Positions 35,468 to 44,539 of a stretch of 61,266 bases of DNA are shown here, one piece after another (within the stretch, counting starts at the first letter, position 1; the number at the start of each line of letters is the position of its first letter). The stretch spans positions 1-61,266 of the forward strand of contig CAMCXB010000006.1 of the NCBI GenBank assembly GCA_945883145.1. The letters run 5' to 3'. This DNA comes from Bordetella parapertussis. Its GTDB lineage: Bacteria; Pseudomonadota; Gammaproteobacteria; Burkholderiales; Burkholderiaceae_D. The notes below the pieces were generated by a model. The model was given only the letters and a program-made list of their open reading frames with translations, was not told the DNA's origin and searched no databases. Made by a program: the position numbers and the translations under genes.

Positions 35468-36022
35468 ATGACCCAAGGCGAACCAGGCCAACATGATGCA
35501 GAGCCCATTCCTGGGCAGGACGCACCAGCTGTAAATCCTGAGAACAGTCCACCTCAGGAGGCTGCGCAGCTTACTGTGGAACAGAAATTAGCTGAGGCAG
35601 AAGCCAAAGTAGCGGAAATGCAAGATGCATTTTTGCGAGCGAAAGCCGAGGGTGAAAACACCAGACGGCGTGCTCAAGAAGATATTACGCGAGCGCACAA
35701 GTTCGCAATTGAAAGTTTTGCAGAAGCGATGGTGCCAGTCAAAGATAGTTTGGAGATGGCATTAAAGGTAGAAACCCCTTCTATAGAATCGCTGAAAGAA
35801 GGTGTGGAAATGACGCTCAAACAATTAGCTTCAGCATTTGAGAAAAATCGTTTGCTAGAGATAAATCCAGAGCCGGGTGAAAAATTGGATCCTATGAAGC
35901 ATCAAGCAATTTCTATGGTGCCAGCTGAACAAGAGGCAAATACAGTCGTCACAGTTCTGCAAAAGGGATACATGATTGCCGATCGTTTATTGCGCCCTGC
36001 TTTAGTGATTGTGGCGCAATAA
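35468..36022 (+). CDS. grpE: Nucleotide exchange factor GrpE
   Basis: A 184-residue DnaK co-chaperone that speeds ADP release. The N-terminal acidic tail (about 1-45) precedes a long dimerising helix (KLAEAEAKVAEMQDAFLRAK). The beta-wing domain shows FEKNRLLEINPEPGEKLDPM and HQAISMVPAEQ. It is first in the grpE-dnaK-dnaJ heat-shock series behind a sigma-32-type promoter. Confidence 0.97.
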   Translation: MTQGEPGQHDAEPIPGQDAPAVNPENSPPQEAAQLTVEQKLAEAEAKVAEMQDAFLRAKAEGENTRRRAQEDITRAHKFAIESFAEAMVPVKDSLEMALKVETPSIESLKEGVEMTLKQLASAFEKNRLLEINPEPGEKLDPMKHQAISMVPAEQEANTVVTVLQKGYMIADRLLRPALVIVAQ

Positions 36023-36134
36023 AGAGCAAGATGATTTAAATCTTTAGTGAAGTTAGGAGTCTATTGAATTCAACCTGACTTACCTCACATTAGTATTAAT
36101 CGAATTAATTACATAGATTTTGAAGGGAACTATC

Positions 36135-38081
36135 ATGGGAAAAATCATAGGCATAGATTTGGGAACAACCAATTCTTGCGTCTCCATTATGGAAGGTGGT
36201 CAACCTAAGGTGATTGAAAACTCCGAAGGTGCACGTACCACGCCATCTATCATCGCCTATCAAGAAGATGGTGAAATTTTAGTTGGTGCGCCGGCTAAAC
36301 GCCAAGCAGTGACCAATCCTAGAAATACCCTGTTTGCTGTCAAGCGTTTGATTGGCCGTAAATTCGCAGAAAAAGAAGTGCAAAAAGATATCGCCTTGAT
36401 GCCTTACGAGATCATCAAAGCAGATAACGATGATGCATGGATTGCTGTACGTGATAAAAAATTAGCACCACCGCAAATCTCTGCGGAAGTTCTGCGCAAG
36501 ATGAAAAAAACTGCAGAAGATTATTTAGGTGAAGAAGTCACAGAAGCCGTGATTACTGTACCTGCTTACTTCAATGATGCGCAACGTCAAGCAACCAAAG
36601 ATGCAGGACGTATTGCTGGTCTTGATGTTAAACGCATCATCAATGAACCGACTGCAGCAGCACTAGCTTTTGGCTTAGATAAAACCGGTAAAGGCGATCG
36701 TAAGATTGCTGTTTATGATTTGGGTGGCGGTACCTTTGACGTTTCTATCATTGAAATTGCAGACGTTGATGGCGAAATGCAATTCGAAGTGTTATCCACT
36801 AATGGCGATACCTTCTTAGGCGGTGAAGACTTCGATCAACGTATGATTGATTTCGTAATTGAAGAATTCAAAAAAATCAATGGACTAGACTTAGCCAAAG
36901 ATCCGATTGCATTGCAGCGGATTAAAGCTTCTGCAGAACGCGCAAAAATAGAATTATCTTCATCTCAGCAAACTGAAATCAATGAGCCTTACATCGCCAT
37001 GGCAAATGGCGCGCCTGTTCATTTGAATTTAAAAATTACACGTTCTAAATTAGAGTCTTTGGTAGAAGAGCTGATTGCTAAAACCATAGAGCCTTGTCGT
37101 ATTGCGATTACCGATGCTGGTGTCAAAGTTTCAGATATTGATGACATCATCTTGGTCGGTGGTATGACACGTATGCCTAAGGTGCAGGAAAAAGTAAAAG
37201 AATTCTTTGGTAAAGATCCTCGTAAAGATGTGAATCCTGATGAAGCAGTAGCAGTCGGTGCAGCGATTCAAGGTTCGGTACTGTCGGGCGATCGTAAAGA
37301 TTTATTATTGTTAGACGTCACACCACTATCACTAGGTATTGAAACCTTAGGTGGTGTAATGACCAAGATGATTAAGAAAAACACCACCATCCCAACTAAA
37401 TTTAGTCAGGTGTTTTCTACCGCTGAAGATAATCAACCTGCGGTGACCATTAAAGTATTCCAAGGTGAACGTGAAATGGCAGTAGGGAATAAAGGTTTGG
37501 GTGAATTTAATTTAGAAGGTATACCGCCTTCTTCCAGAGGATCACCGCAAATTGAAGTGACCTTCGATATTGATGCCAATGGTATTTTGCATGTAGGTGC
37601 AAAAGACAAAGCCACTGGTAAAGAAAATAAAATCACCATTAAAGCTAACTCCGGTCTAACCGAAGAAGAGATACAAAAAATGGTGCGTGATGCAGAAGCC
37701 AATGCAGAAGAAGATAAGCGTTTGAAAGAAGTCGCTGAAGCGCATAATCAAGGTGATGCACTGGTTCACTCAACACGTAAAGCATTAACTGAGCACGGTG
37801 ATAAGCTAGATGCTGCTGAAAAGACAGCCATTGAAGCTGCGATTAAAGAATTAGAAGAAGCATTAAAGAGTAATGATAAAGCCCTGATTGAAGCAAAATC
37901 TACGGCCTTATCAACGGTAGCGCAAAAGTTAGGCGAAAAGATGTATGCTGACATGCAAGCACAGCAAGCAGCTGGTGATGCAGCAGGAGCAGCAGGCGCT
38001 CAAGCAAGTGGTGGTGGATCAAATAAGCCGGCAGATGATGATGTTGTCGATGCCGACTTCAAGGAAGTAAAAGACAAATAA
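36135..38081 (+). CDS. dnaK: Molecular chaperone DnaK (Hsp70)
   Basis: A 648-residue Hsp70. ATPase signatures IIGIDLGTTNSCVSIMEGG, IAVYDLGGGTFDVSIIEI and IILVGGMTRMPKVQ are intact. The substrate-binding domain (about 395-505) and lid follow, and the acidic C-terminal end (DDDVVDADFKEVKDK) is the J-domain- and GrpE-facing tail. The start is ATG 36135, with GAAGGGAA just upstream; a TTG in frame at 36120 is less likely. Terminator present before dnaJ. Confidence 0.99.
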   Translation: MGKIIGIDLGTTNSCVSIMEGGQPKVIENSEGARTTPSIIAYQEDGEILVGAPAKRQAVTNPRNTLFAVKRLIGRKFAEKEVQKDIALMPYEIIKADNDDAWIAVRDKKLAPPQISAEVLRKMKKTAEDYLGEEVTEAVITVPAYFNDAQRQATKDAGRIAGLDVKRIINEPTAAALAFGLDKTGKGDRKIAVYDLGGGTFDVSIIEIADVDGEMQFEVLSTNGDTFLGGEDFDQRMIDFVIEEFKKINGLDLAKDPIALQRIKASAERAKIELSSSQQTEINEPYIAMANGAPVHLNLKITRSKLESLVEELIAKTIEPCRIAITDAGVKVSDIDDIILVGGMTRMPKVQEKVKEFFGKDPRKDVNPDEAVAVGAAIQGSVLSGDRKDLLLLDVTPLSLGIETLGGVMTKMIKKNTTIPTKFSQVFSTAEDNQPAVTIKVFQGEREMAVGNKGLGEFNLEGIPPSSRGSPQIEVTFDIDANGILHVGAKDKATGKENKITIKANSGLTEEEIQKMVRDAEANAEEDKRLKEVAEAHNQGDALVHSTRKALTEHGDKLDAAEKTAIEAAIKELEEALKSNDKALIEAKSTALSTVAQKLGEKMYADMQAQQAAGDAAGAAGAQASGGGSNKPADDDVVDADFKEVKDK

Positions 38082-38114
38082 TTTTTCGTCGCTCAATTAT
38101 ATTGAGATGACATC

Positions 38115-38155
38115 ACCGGGCTAACGTGGCGCAATGGCCAACGGCCCGGTTTTTT
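38115..38155 (+). terminator. Terminator between dnaK and dnaJ
   Basis: ACCGGGC (38115-38121) pairs with GCCCGGT (38144-38150), followed by six T residues (38150-38155). The loop may itself fold (TGGC with GCCA). It should lower dnaJ expression relative to dnaK. Confidence 0.75.
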
Positions 38156-38180
38156 GCATGTGTGGTTAGGACAATAAAAG

Positions 38181-39314
38181 ATGGCAAAACGTGACTTTTA
38201 CGAAGTGCTGGGCTTAGCAAAGAATGCTTCTGATGAAGAGATCAAGAAAGCCTACCGCAAGCTTGCAATGAAATATCATCCGGATCGCAATCCGGATAGC
38301 AAAGGTGCAGAAGATAAATTCAAAGAGGTGAAAGAAGCCTATGAGATGCTATCTGATCCACAAAAGCGTGATGCCTATGATCGTTTCGGTCATGCTGGTG
38401 TTGATCCAAATATGGGTGGAGGCGGAGCAGGCTTTGGTGGTGGTTCAGCAGGATTCGGTGATGCCTTTGGAGATATCTTTGGTGACATCTTTGGTGGTGG
38501 TGGAGGTCGTGCAAGAAGTGGGCCGCAAGTCTATCGCGGTGCAGACCTACGCTATAACTTAGATATCACGCTTGAGCAGGCAGCCAATGGTTTTGACACC
38601 ACGATTCGTGTGCCTTCATGGAATGAATGTGAAACCTGCCATGGATCGGGTGCGAAAGCAGGTACCAATCCCACCACTTGTACTACTTGTGCTGGACATG
38701 GCCAAGTCAGAATGCAACAAGGATTTTTTAGTATTCAACAAACCTGTCCTAAATGTCATGGAACGGGCAAGGTCATCTTAGATCCTTGTAGTCCTTGTGC
38801 AGGTGCGGGTCGTATCAAGAAAAATAAAACCTTAGAAGTCAAAATCCCTGCTGGCATTGATGACGGTATGCGCATACGTTCAACCGGTAATGGCGAGCCG
38901 GGTATGAATGGTGGCCCTACCGGTGATTTATATGTAGAAATTCATATCAAACAGCACGCAGTATTTCAACGTGATGGTGATGACTTGCATTGCGAAATGC
39001 CTATCTCGTTTGCTAAGGCTGCATTGGGTGGTGACATAGAAGTTCCTACCCTTTCAGGCAAAGTCTCTTTTGGCGTGCCGGAGGGAACGCAGAGTGGAAA
39101 AACATTTAGATTACGTGGCAAAGGAATCAAGGGTGTACGTTCCGGATTTGCTGGTGATTTGTTTTGCCATGTCGTTGTTGAGACACCTATTAAACTAACA
39201 GACAAACAAAAAGAGCTCATGCAAGAGTTTGATAAATTAACATTAGCTGGTGGAGCAAAACATAGTCCTCAGAGCAAAACATGGATGGATAAAGTAAAAG
39301 AATTTTTTGAATAA
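38181..39314 (+). CDS. dnaJ: Chaperone protein DnaJ (Hsp40)
   Basis: A 377-residue DnaK partner that stimulates its ATPase and delivers substrates. The J domain (1-70) holds the HPD motif in MKYHPDRNP. A Gly/Phe-rich linker follows (about 75-115). The zinc domain has four CxxCxGxG repeats (CETCHGSG, CTTCAGHG, CPKCHGTG, CSPCAGAG). Then come the substrate-binding C-terminal domains. It is the last gene of the heat-shock run and ends at a strong terminator. Confidence 0.98.
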   Translation: MAKRDFYEVLGLAKNASDEEIKKAYRKLAMKYHPDRNPDSKGAEDKFKEVKEAYEMLSDPQKRDAYDRFGHAGVDPNMGGGGAGFGGGSAGFGDAFGDIFGDIFGGGGGRARSGPQVYRGADLRYNLDITLEQAANGFDTTIRVPSWNECETCHGSGAKAGTNPTTCTTCAGHGQVRMQQGFFSIQQTCPKCHGTGKVILDPCSPCAGAGRIKKNKTLEVKIPAGIDDGMRIRSTGNGEPGMNGGPTGDLYVEIHIKQHAVFQRDGDDLHCEMPISFAKAALGGDIEVPTLSGKVSFGVPEGTQSGKTFRLRGKGIKGVRSGFAGDLFCHVVVETPIKLTDKQKELMQEFDKLTLAGGAKHSPQSKTWMDKVKEFFE

Positions 39315-39339
39315 ATCTTTTAGTGAGTAAAAAATAAAA

Positions 39340-39366
39340 ATGCCGACTACATAGTCGGCATTTTTT
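39340..39366 (+). terminator. Rho-independent terminator after dnaJ
   Basis: ATGCCGACT (39340-39348) and AGTCGGCAT (39353-39361) form a perfect 9-bp stem with a 4-nt loop and a run of T residues (39361-39366). An A run lies before the stem, so it could stop transcription from either side. Confidence 0.85.
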
Positions 39367-39558
39367 ATGCGCGATCAAATGTTGGTCTGTGCTTTATAGG
39401 CATAAGAGATTGTTATTTTTGCGTACTGATACGATCGCGTAGCAGAGCAAGCTATATAAATCAGCAAGTCAATACACAGTCCACTGCTATATCAAATACA
39501 AAAGTCTTGCTATGAACAAGATCGTGGGATTGTCTATCCCTAAATTTTATTTCCTATC

Positions 39559-42267
39559 ATGAAGATGAGCGAACAAAAAGAAACTAGCCTGAGTCAGTTA
39601 TTTAAAAAACTGAAATTATCAAATCGATCGACTGAACTAGAACAATCTCTTGTTCGCATACTGATTGCAACTGGGCTTATCATTTATTTGGTATACAAAA
39701 ATCAAGTAACTGATGAATCGCAATTAAATCTCTCTAATCATTTTCAATGGATAGCGACAGTATTTATGTTGGCTGCCATTACGATTAGTTTATGCATCAT
39801 TAAATGGCCAGAAAACTCAATCTTTCGACATGTAGTTGCAATTTTCTTGGATATGGGTGCATTGACCTATATTCTGATAGAGGCAGAAGAACATGCATCG
39901 CCGTTTTATGCCATTTATCTTTGGTTAATTATTGGATATGGATTTAGATTTGGTAAAAAATATTTATTCATCGCACTTTGCTTAGCTTTAATTGGTTTTG
40001 GTTTTGTTATTTATAGCATTCCATTTTGGAAAAATAATATATACCTGTCATTGGGATTATGGCTGGGTATGCTGATGAACTCGCTCTATTTAAACACCTT
40101 ACTAGGTCGTTTATATAAAGCCCTAGATCAAGCAGAGATAGCGAATAGAGCGAAGCGTCATTTTATATCCTCAATTAGTCACGAGTTACGGACACCTCTG
40201 AATGCCATCATAGGCATGGTTGATTTAATGGAATCATCACCATTGAATAAAGAACAAAAAGAAATGTTGGATTGTATGAGTACAACTTCGCAAGTCATGC
40301 TGTCTCAAATTGAAGATGTGCTTGATTTTGCGAAAATAGAAGCGGGAAAAATGACGATTGAGAAAAGTGAATTCGACTTATATCAATTAGTTTTTTCAAT
40401 TATTGACATTTTTCGCTATCAAATTAATCCGAATAAAGTAAGCCTTAATCCTGTGATTGCTTGTGATGTACCTCAATTTCTGATTGGTGATGAGCGACAT
40501 ATACGTCAAATCATGGTCAATCTCATAGGCAATGCAGTGAAGTTTACTGAGCGAGGTCAAATCACTATTCGTATTAAAAAAAATGAGCAAGGAAAAAATC
40601 TCACGTTATTGCGATTTTTTATCATTGATACAGGAATTGGCATTGCCTATCATGCACAGCCCAGTATTTTTGATAGCTTTAAACAAGCCGATGAATCTAC
40701 TGCACGTAGATATGGTGGAACAGGATTAGGAACAGCGATCTGCCAGCAATTAGTAAAACTCATGCACGGCAAAATTGGATTTTCTAGTGAGCCAGGCTTG
40801 GGCAGTGAATTTTGGTTTGATTTGCCATTTGAGACACCTAGCGATCGTAGCAAGGAGAATAGTCAGCTGATTCAAGCTGAAAAAATCCATATTTTTTTTA
40901 TGAGTAATCAAGAGAAAAATATAGAAAATATCAAACACTATTTTTCTAAATATCAAGCAGAAATTATCGCCACACCATTTTCAGGATTGTCGGCTGCAGC
41001 AATCGTAAAAAAAATCAAAGATTATGGGGAAATTAATTTATTAATGATAGATTTTCCTATGTCGATAGCGGGATATTGTGATAACGATGATAAAGAGTTG
41101 GTAAAAAATATCATGCACTCATTGAGTATCGCAGAAAAAACTGCATCAATTACGAGCGCATTAATTATTCCTGATGGTCTATCGAGTAAATTAGCAGATG
41201 AATTAATCATTGCTTTAGGCTTGACGGCGGTTTTACCTGCGCCTATCAATGAGATCGCAATAGAAAATTATGTACAGTTACATCTGGCAGCAAATGCGAT
41301 TAATGAAAATAAAAGTATTGCACAAGAATTACATGACAATAAAAATGAAGCGTCTCACGATCGCTTGATTCAGACGCAGTATGAATTAGCTAAAGCCCAT
41401 ATTTTGATTGCTGAAGATAATCCGGTTAATAGAAAAGTTTTGCAAAAGATTTTAGATCGTGCTGGATATCATTATTCCATTGCAAAAGATGGTGATGAGG
41501 CACTCGATTTAATTGATAAAACTAAATTTGATGCCATAGTTTTGGATATGAATATGCCTGGCATGAGTGGATTAGAGATAGCAAGAATTTATAACATTAT
41601 TAGTGGGAAGGATGAGCGAGCGCCTATGATTATGTTTTCAGCTAATGTAACGCCAGATGCAAAGGAGAGCAGTTTAAAAGCAGGCGTAGATGAATTTTTA
41701 CCTAAGCCTATAAAAATTGATACATTTTTAAATGTTTTGAATAAACTGTTGTCAAAAAAACGCTCAGAGAAAAATAGTGCACTGAACTTAAAATTTAACG
41801 ATGAGAAAATCATTCAGAAAAGTTATGACGTTTTAGAATTAACTACCCTCATGGGTTTAGAAGAAGTAAGTGCCGATCCATTATTTTTAGATGAATTAAT
41901 TCAAGAATTTATTACTGAAAATAAAAAAACAGTATTGAAATTTGAAGAGGTTATGCAAGCTGAGCATAGTGAGGAAATAAAAGACGTCTTACATTATTTA
42001 AAAGGTGCGGCGGTCAGCGTAGGTGCGATGGAGTTACTCCAGTATTGCAAGAAAATAGAAAAAATGAATGCCTTAGAAATTAATCAGCTGAAAGAGAATA
42101 TAGTCGCGGCTATGAAAAATTATGCGCATAATCTTTGTAATGCGCTTGAGAATTATCGATTTCAAAGAAGAAGAAAAACCATGGCTTTAGTTTCAACAGA
42201 ATCATTTGCACCTACATTTTCTAGAACTTCATTGCAAACAAGTACCAATCAAAATAGAAATATTTAA
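39559..42267 (+). CDS. rpfC: RpfC-like hybrid sensor histidine kinase (DSF sensor)
   Basis: A 902-residue hybrid kinase that probably senses the diffusible signal factor made by the RpfF-like enzyme encoded convergently. The N-terminus holds about five membrane helices (residues 30-185), as in Xanthomonas RpfC. HisKA has the phospho-acceptor His208 (SSISHELRTPLNAI). The ATPase domain shows NAVKFTERGQ, DTGIGI and GGTGLG. A genuine receiver carries Asp663 (VLDMNMPGMSG), and the C-terminal HPt domain has His812 in LHYLKGAAV. Residues about 440-575 look like a second, degenerate receiver, making the protein longer than Xanthomonas RpfC (about 726). RpfG is not adjacent. Confidence 0.85.
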   Translation: MKMSEQKETSLSQLFKKLKLSNRSTELEQSLVRILIATGLIIYLVYKNQVTDESQLNLSNHFQWIATVFMLAAITISLCIIKWPENSIFRHVVAIFLDMGALTYILIEAEEHASPFYAIYLWLIIGYGFRFGKKYLFIALCLALIGFGFVIYSIPFWKNNIYLSLGLWLGMLMNSLYLNTLLGRLYKALDQAEIANRAKRHFISSISHELRTPLNAIIGMVDLMESSPLNKEQKEMLDCMSTTSQVMLSQIEDVLDFAKIEAGKMTIEKSEFDLYQLVFSIIDIFRYQINPNKVSLNPVIACDVPQFLIGDERHIRQIMVNLIGNAVKFTERGQITIRIKKNEQGKNLTLLRFFIIDTGIGIAYHAQPSIFDSFKQADESTARRYGGTGLGTAICQQLVKLMHGKIGFSSEPGLGSEFWFDLPFETPSDRSKENSQLIQAEKIHIFFMSNQEKNIENIKHYFSKYQAEIIATPFSGLSAAAIVKKIKDYGEINLLMIDFPMSIAGYCDNDDKELVKNIMHSLSIAEKTASITSALIIPDGLSSKLADELIIALGLTAVLPAPINEIAIENYVQLHLAANAINENKSIAQELHDNKNEASHDRLIQTQYELAKAHILIAEDNPVNRKVLQKILDRAGYHYSIAKDGDEALDLIDKTKFDAIVLDMNMPGMSGLEIARIYNIISGKDERAPMIMFSANVTPDAKESSLKAGVDEFLPKPIKIDTFLNVLNKLLSKKRSEKNSALNLKFNDEKIIQKSYDVLELTTLMGLEEVSADPLFLDELIQEFITENKKTVLKFEEVMQAEHSEEIKDVLHYLKGAAVSVGAMELLQYCKKIEKMNALEINQLKENIVAAMKNYAHNLCNALENYRFQRRRKTMALVSTESFAPTFSRTSLQTSTNQNRNI

Positions 42268-42288
42268 TAACTTGAAGTGCTAAAAATT

Positions 42289-42326
42289 CTATGAATCTAA
42301 ATTAAGTGTTTAATTTAGATTCATAG
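42289..42326. terminator. 17-bp perfect hairpin between rpfC and rpfF
   Basis: CTATGAATCTAAATTAA (42289-42305) pairs perfectly with its inverted copy at 42310-42326 around GTGT. On the minus strand the stem is followed by AATTTTTAG, a suitable U tract for ending rpfF. On the plus strand the tail is less U-rich. It probably ends both convergent genes. Confidence 0.75.
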
Positions 42327-42339
42327 ATGCATCATTAAT

Positions 42340-43290
42340 TTATGCTGCAATTAATTCTGTGGTGAGATGTTGACTGCTGTGGGTATCCGCTTTCATTTCA
42401 TTTTGTCGAATTTGAGATTTGACAATACGATTCATAATATGTATATCTTTATCGCTCAATTTAAGTGCAGCATTTACCCATATCTCAGTAATATCCATCA
42501 TTTCCCTATAGGAGAGCGGATTAAAATGCCTTCTGCATTCATACATGGCACGTAAACCATTTACCCTACGTCCGTTTTGTTTGATGAAATCAGAGACTGC
42601 CTGCTCACCCTCACCATCCTCTGCCAAAATATCTACAATGCCCATAGAATGGAGATCTTCTGCGGCATAGATATTCCCACTAGATATCATCTCTTCAGCA
42701 ATACGTGGTCCTACACGTCTCGCCAAAAAGCTGTAAGCGCCCATACCTGGGAATAAATTAAAAATGATTTCAGGTAAGCCCATGCGTGCACTGCGTTCTG
42801 CAATAATGACATTACTTGATAGCGCAGTTTCAAATCCACCGCCTAATGCATCTCCTTGAACTAATGAAATAGTAATCAAGGGAGAGAGATAATTTACTGC
42901 TCGCGAATAAACACAGTCCACACATAATTTTGCATATTCAAGTAAAGCAGTGCGATTTTTCTCTTTAATCAGTTGAGAAAATAAAGCAAGATCACCACCA
43001 TAATTGAAAACGCCAGGTGTTTTAGAGGCGACTACATAGTAATCAACCGGTTGCAGTTCACCATTATGTAAGAATAATCCTCCATTGGTTTCTAGTTCTT
43101 CATCATTGATTCGAATTTCTTTTAATAAATCGATATTAAAACAATGAATGCCACGTGGCTTCATAAAATTCCATAATGTTTTTGTTGTCGGAATATACTC
43201 AAGTTCAATTTGTGTAAAGTTTTCTTGTCCGAATAATTCCTGAATTTTTACTTTTCTTAATATCTGATCTGTAATTTTGCTATTAATCAT
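42340..43290 (-). CDS. rpfF: RpfF-like diffusible signal factor synthase
   Basis: A 316-residue crotonase-fold enzyme that should make cis-2-unsaturated fatty acid signals (DSF) from acyl-ACP by dehydration and thioester cleavage. Close resemblance to Xanthomonas RpfF is visible: FNYGGDLALFSQLIKE, SLVQGDALGGGFETALSS (first catalytic Glu), MGLPEIIFNLFPGMGAYSFL (second catalytic Glu) and MMDITEIWVNAALKLSDK. The N-terminus is about 25 residues longer. AAGGAG lies about 6-8 nt upstream of ATG 43290, a strong ribosome binding site. Convergence with the RpfC-like kinase supports the function. Confidence 0.9.
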   Translation of the reverse strand: MINSKITDQILRKVKIQELFGQENFTQIELEYIPTTKTLWNFMKPRGIHCFNIDLLKEIRINDEELETNGGLFLHNGELQPVDYYVVASKTPGVFNYGGDLALFSQLIKEKNRTALLEYAKLCVDCVYSRAVNYLSPLITISLVQGDALGGGFETALSSNVIIAERSARMGLPEIIFNLFPGMGAYSFLARRVGPRIAEEMISSGNIYAAEDLHSMGIVDILAEDGEGEQAVSDFIKQNGRRVNGLRAMYECRRHFNPLSYREMMDITEIWVNAALKLSDKDIHIMNRIVKSQIRQNEMKADTHSSQHLTTELIAA

Positions 43291-43816
43291 GATGAACTCC
43301 TTTTTGCATACGATATGCGTGGGTTTATGAGATAAGATTTTATAAATAATTTAAAAATTAAATAAGCATCCTAATTTTTGTATTAACAAAGATCTTAATA
43401 TGTTGATCTTCAGCCTAGATGAATTCAAAAATTTTAGAAATATAGATAAAAAAATTGCAGCGGGTTCCTTGCAGCTTCGCTTGATGTAAACAACATGGAA
43501 CACAAAAATAGCCTAAATATTCGCTTTTTCATTGTGAATAATAGTTAGCGATTTTTTGATGATCACTAATATTTCGTGCTTTTTTTAAAATTTAAAAGCG
43601 TTTTTACTAAATATGTTGTGACGATATTTTTTAATTTTTTATAATTATCATCAGTCATGCCACTTTTACTACTTTAGTTTTTGTTATCTTGACTTAGGCA
43701 ATATGAATTTTCTAAAAGTGAATCAAGATATAGTCTAGTGTTGCGTACTTAACAATGAGTGGGATGTTTTCTTTGGTGGGGTAAAATCATGTCTAAGAGT
43801 CTAAAAAGGATGCAAC
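43291..43816. other. AT-rich 526-nt divergent gap between rpfF and can
   Basis: This long AT-rich gap must hold the promoters of rpfF and can. GCATA/TATGC (43306-43318) forms a small inverted repeat just before the rpfF ribosome binding site. GCTTTT/AAAAGC arms lie at 43578-43599. TTGACT at 43689 with CTAAAA at 43712 is a possible -35/-10 pair for can. No protein-coding frame was convincing apart from an 11-codon frame at 43789-43824 that overlaps the can start. Confidence 0.4.
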
Positions 43817-44479
43817 ATGAGTAATAGAAATATTAGTGAATCTTTAGATCAACTCTTATCCAATAATAAAGATTGGGCAAAGAGAATGATTTCTAAAGAT
43901 CCAGAATTTTTTAAGAAACTTGTTGCCCAGCAGTCTCCAGAATTTCTTTGGATAGGTTGTTCAGACAGTAGAGTGCCTGCAAATGAAATTGTGGGGCTAT
44001 TACCGGGCGAATTATTCGTACATCGTAATGTTGCAAATGTGATTGTTCATACAGACTTAAATAGTCTGTCTGTTTTGCAATTTGCTATTGATGTTTTGGG
44101 AATTAAACATATTATTGTTTGTGGGCATTATGGTTGCTCTGGTGTACATGCAGCTTTAGAAAGACGTCGCGTAGGTTTGGCCGATAACTGGTTAAGGCAT
44201 GTACAGGACGTACACCAAAAACATGAACGCTATTTGGGTGAGGTTTTACCTTCCAAAGACAGGCGCGATAGATTATGTGAACTCAATGTTTTAGAGCAGG
44301 TGATTAATGTTTGTCAGACTACGATAGTGCAAGATGCTTGGGAGCGTGGGCAAAAACTTACCGTACATAGTTGGGTATACAGCCTTGAAGATGGGATAGT
44401 GCGTGATTTAGGCATGGCAGTCAGTCAGGCAGAGTCATTGATACCACAATTCGAAGCGAGTTTATTACGCTATCAATAA
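43817..44479 (+). CDS. can: Beta-class carbonic anhydrase Can
   Basis: A 220-residue zinc enzyme interconverting CO2 and bicarbonate. Zn ligands lie in LWIGCSDSRVPANEIVG and CGHYGCSGVHAAL. RNVANVIVHTDLNSLSVLQF and VHSWVYSLEDGIVRDLG are further family segments. AAAAAGGA lies about 6 nt before ATG 43817. The class matches E. coli Can in length and order. No operon partner. Confidence 0.96.
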   Translation: MSNRNISESLDQLLSNNKDWAKRMISKDPEFFKKLVAQQSPEFLWIGCSDSRVPANEIVGLLPGELFVHRNVANVIVHTDLNSLSVLQFAIDVLGIKHIIVCGHYGCSGVHAALERRRVGLADNWLRHVQDVHQKHERYLGEVLPSKDRRDRLCELNVLEQVINVCQTTIVQDAWERGQKLTVHSWVYSLEDGIVRDLGMAVSQAESLIPQFEASLLRYQ

Positions 44480-44539
44480 GCAGTGCGAATGATCAGTGTG
44501 ATGATTTGTATTTTGTCCGCATGCTGAATGTTTCACTGT

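Noticed and set aside
35315..36134. CIRCE operator for HrcA before grpE or dnaK
   Set aside because: No TTAGCACTC-N9-GAGTGCTAA or close variant was found; only the sigma-32-type promoter is supported.
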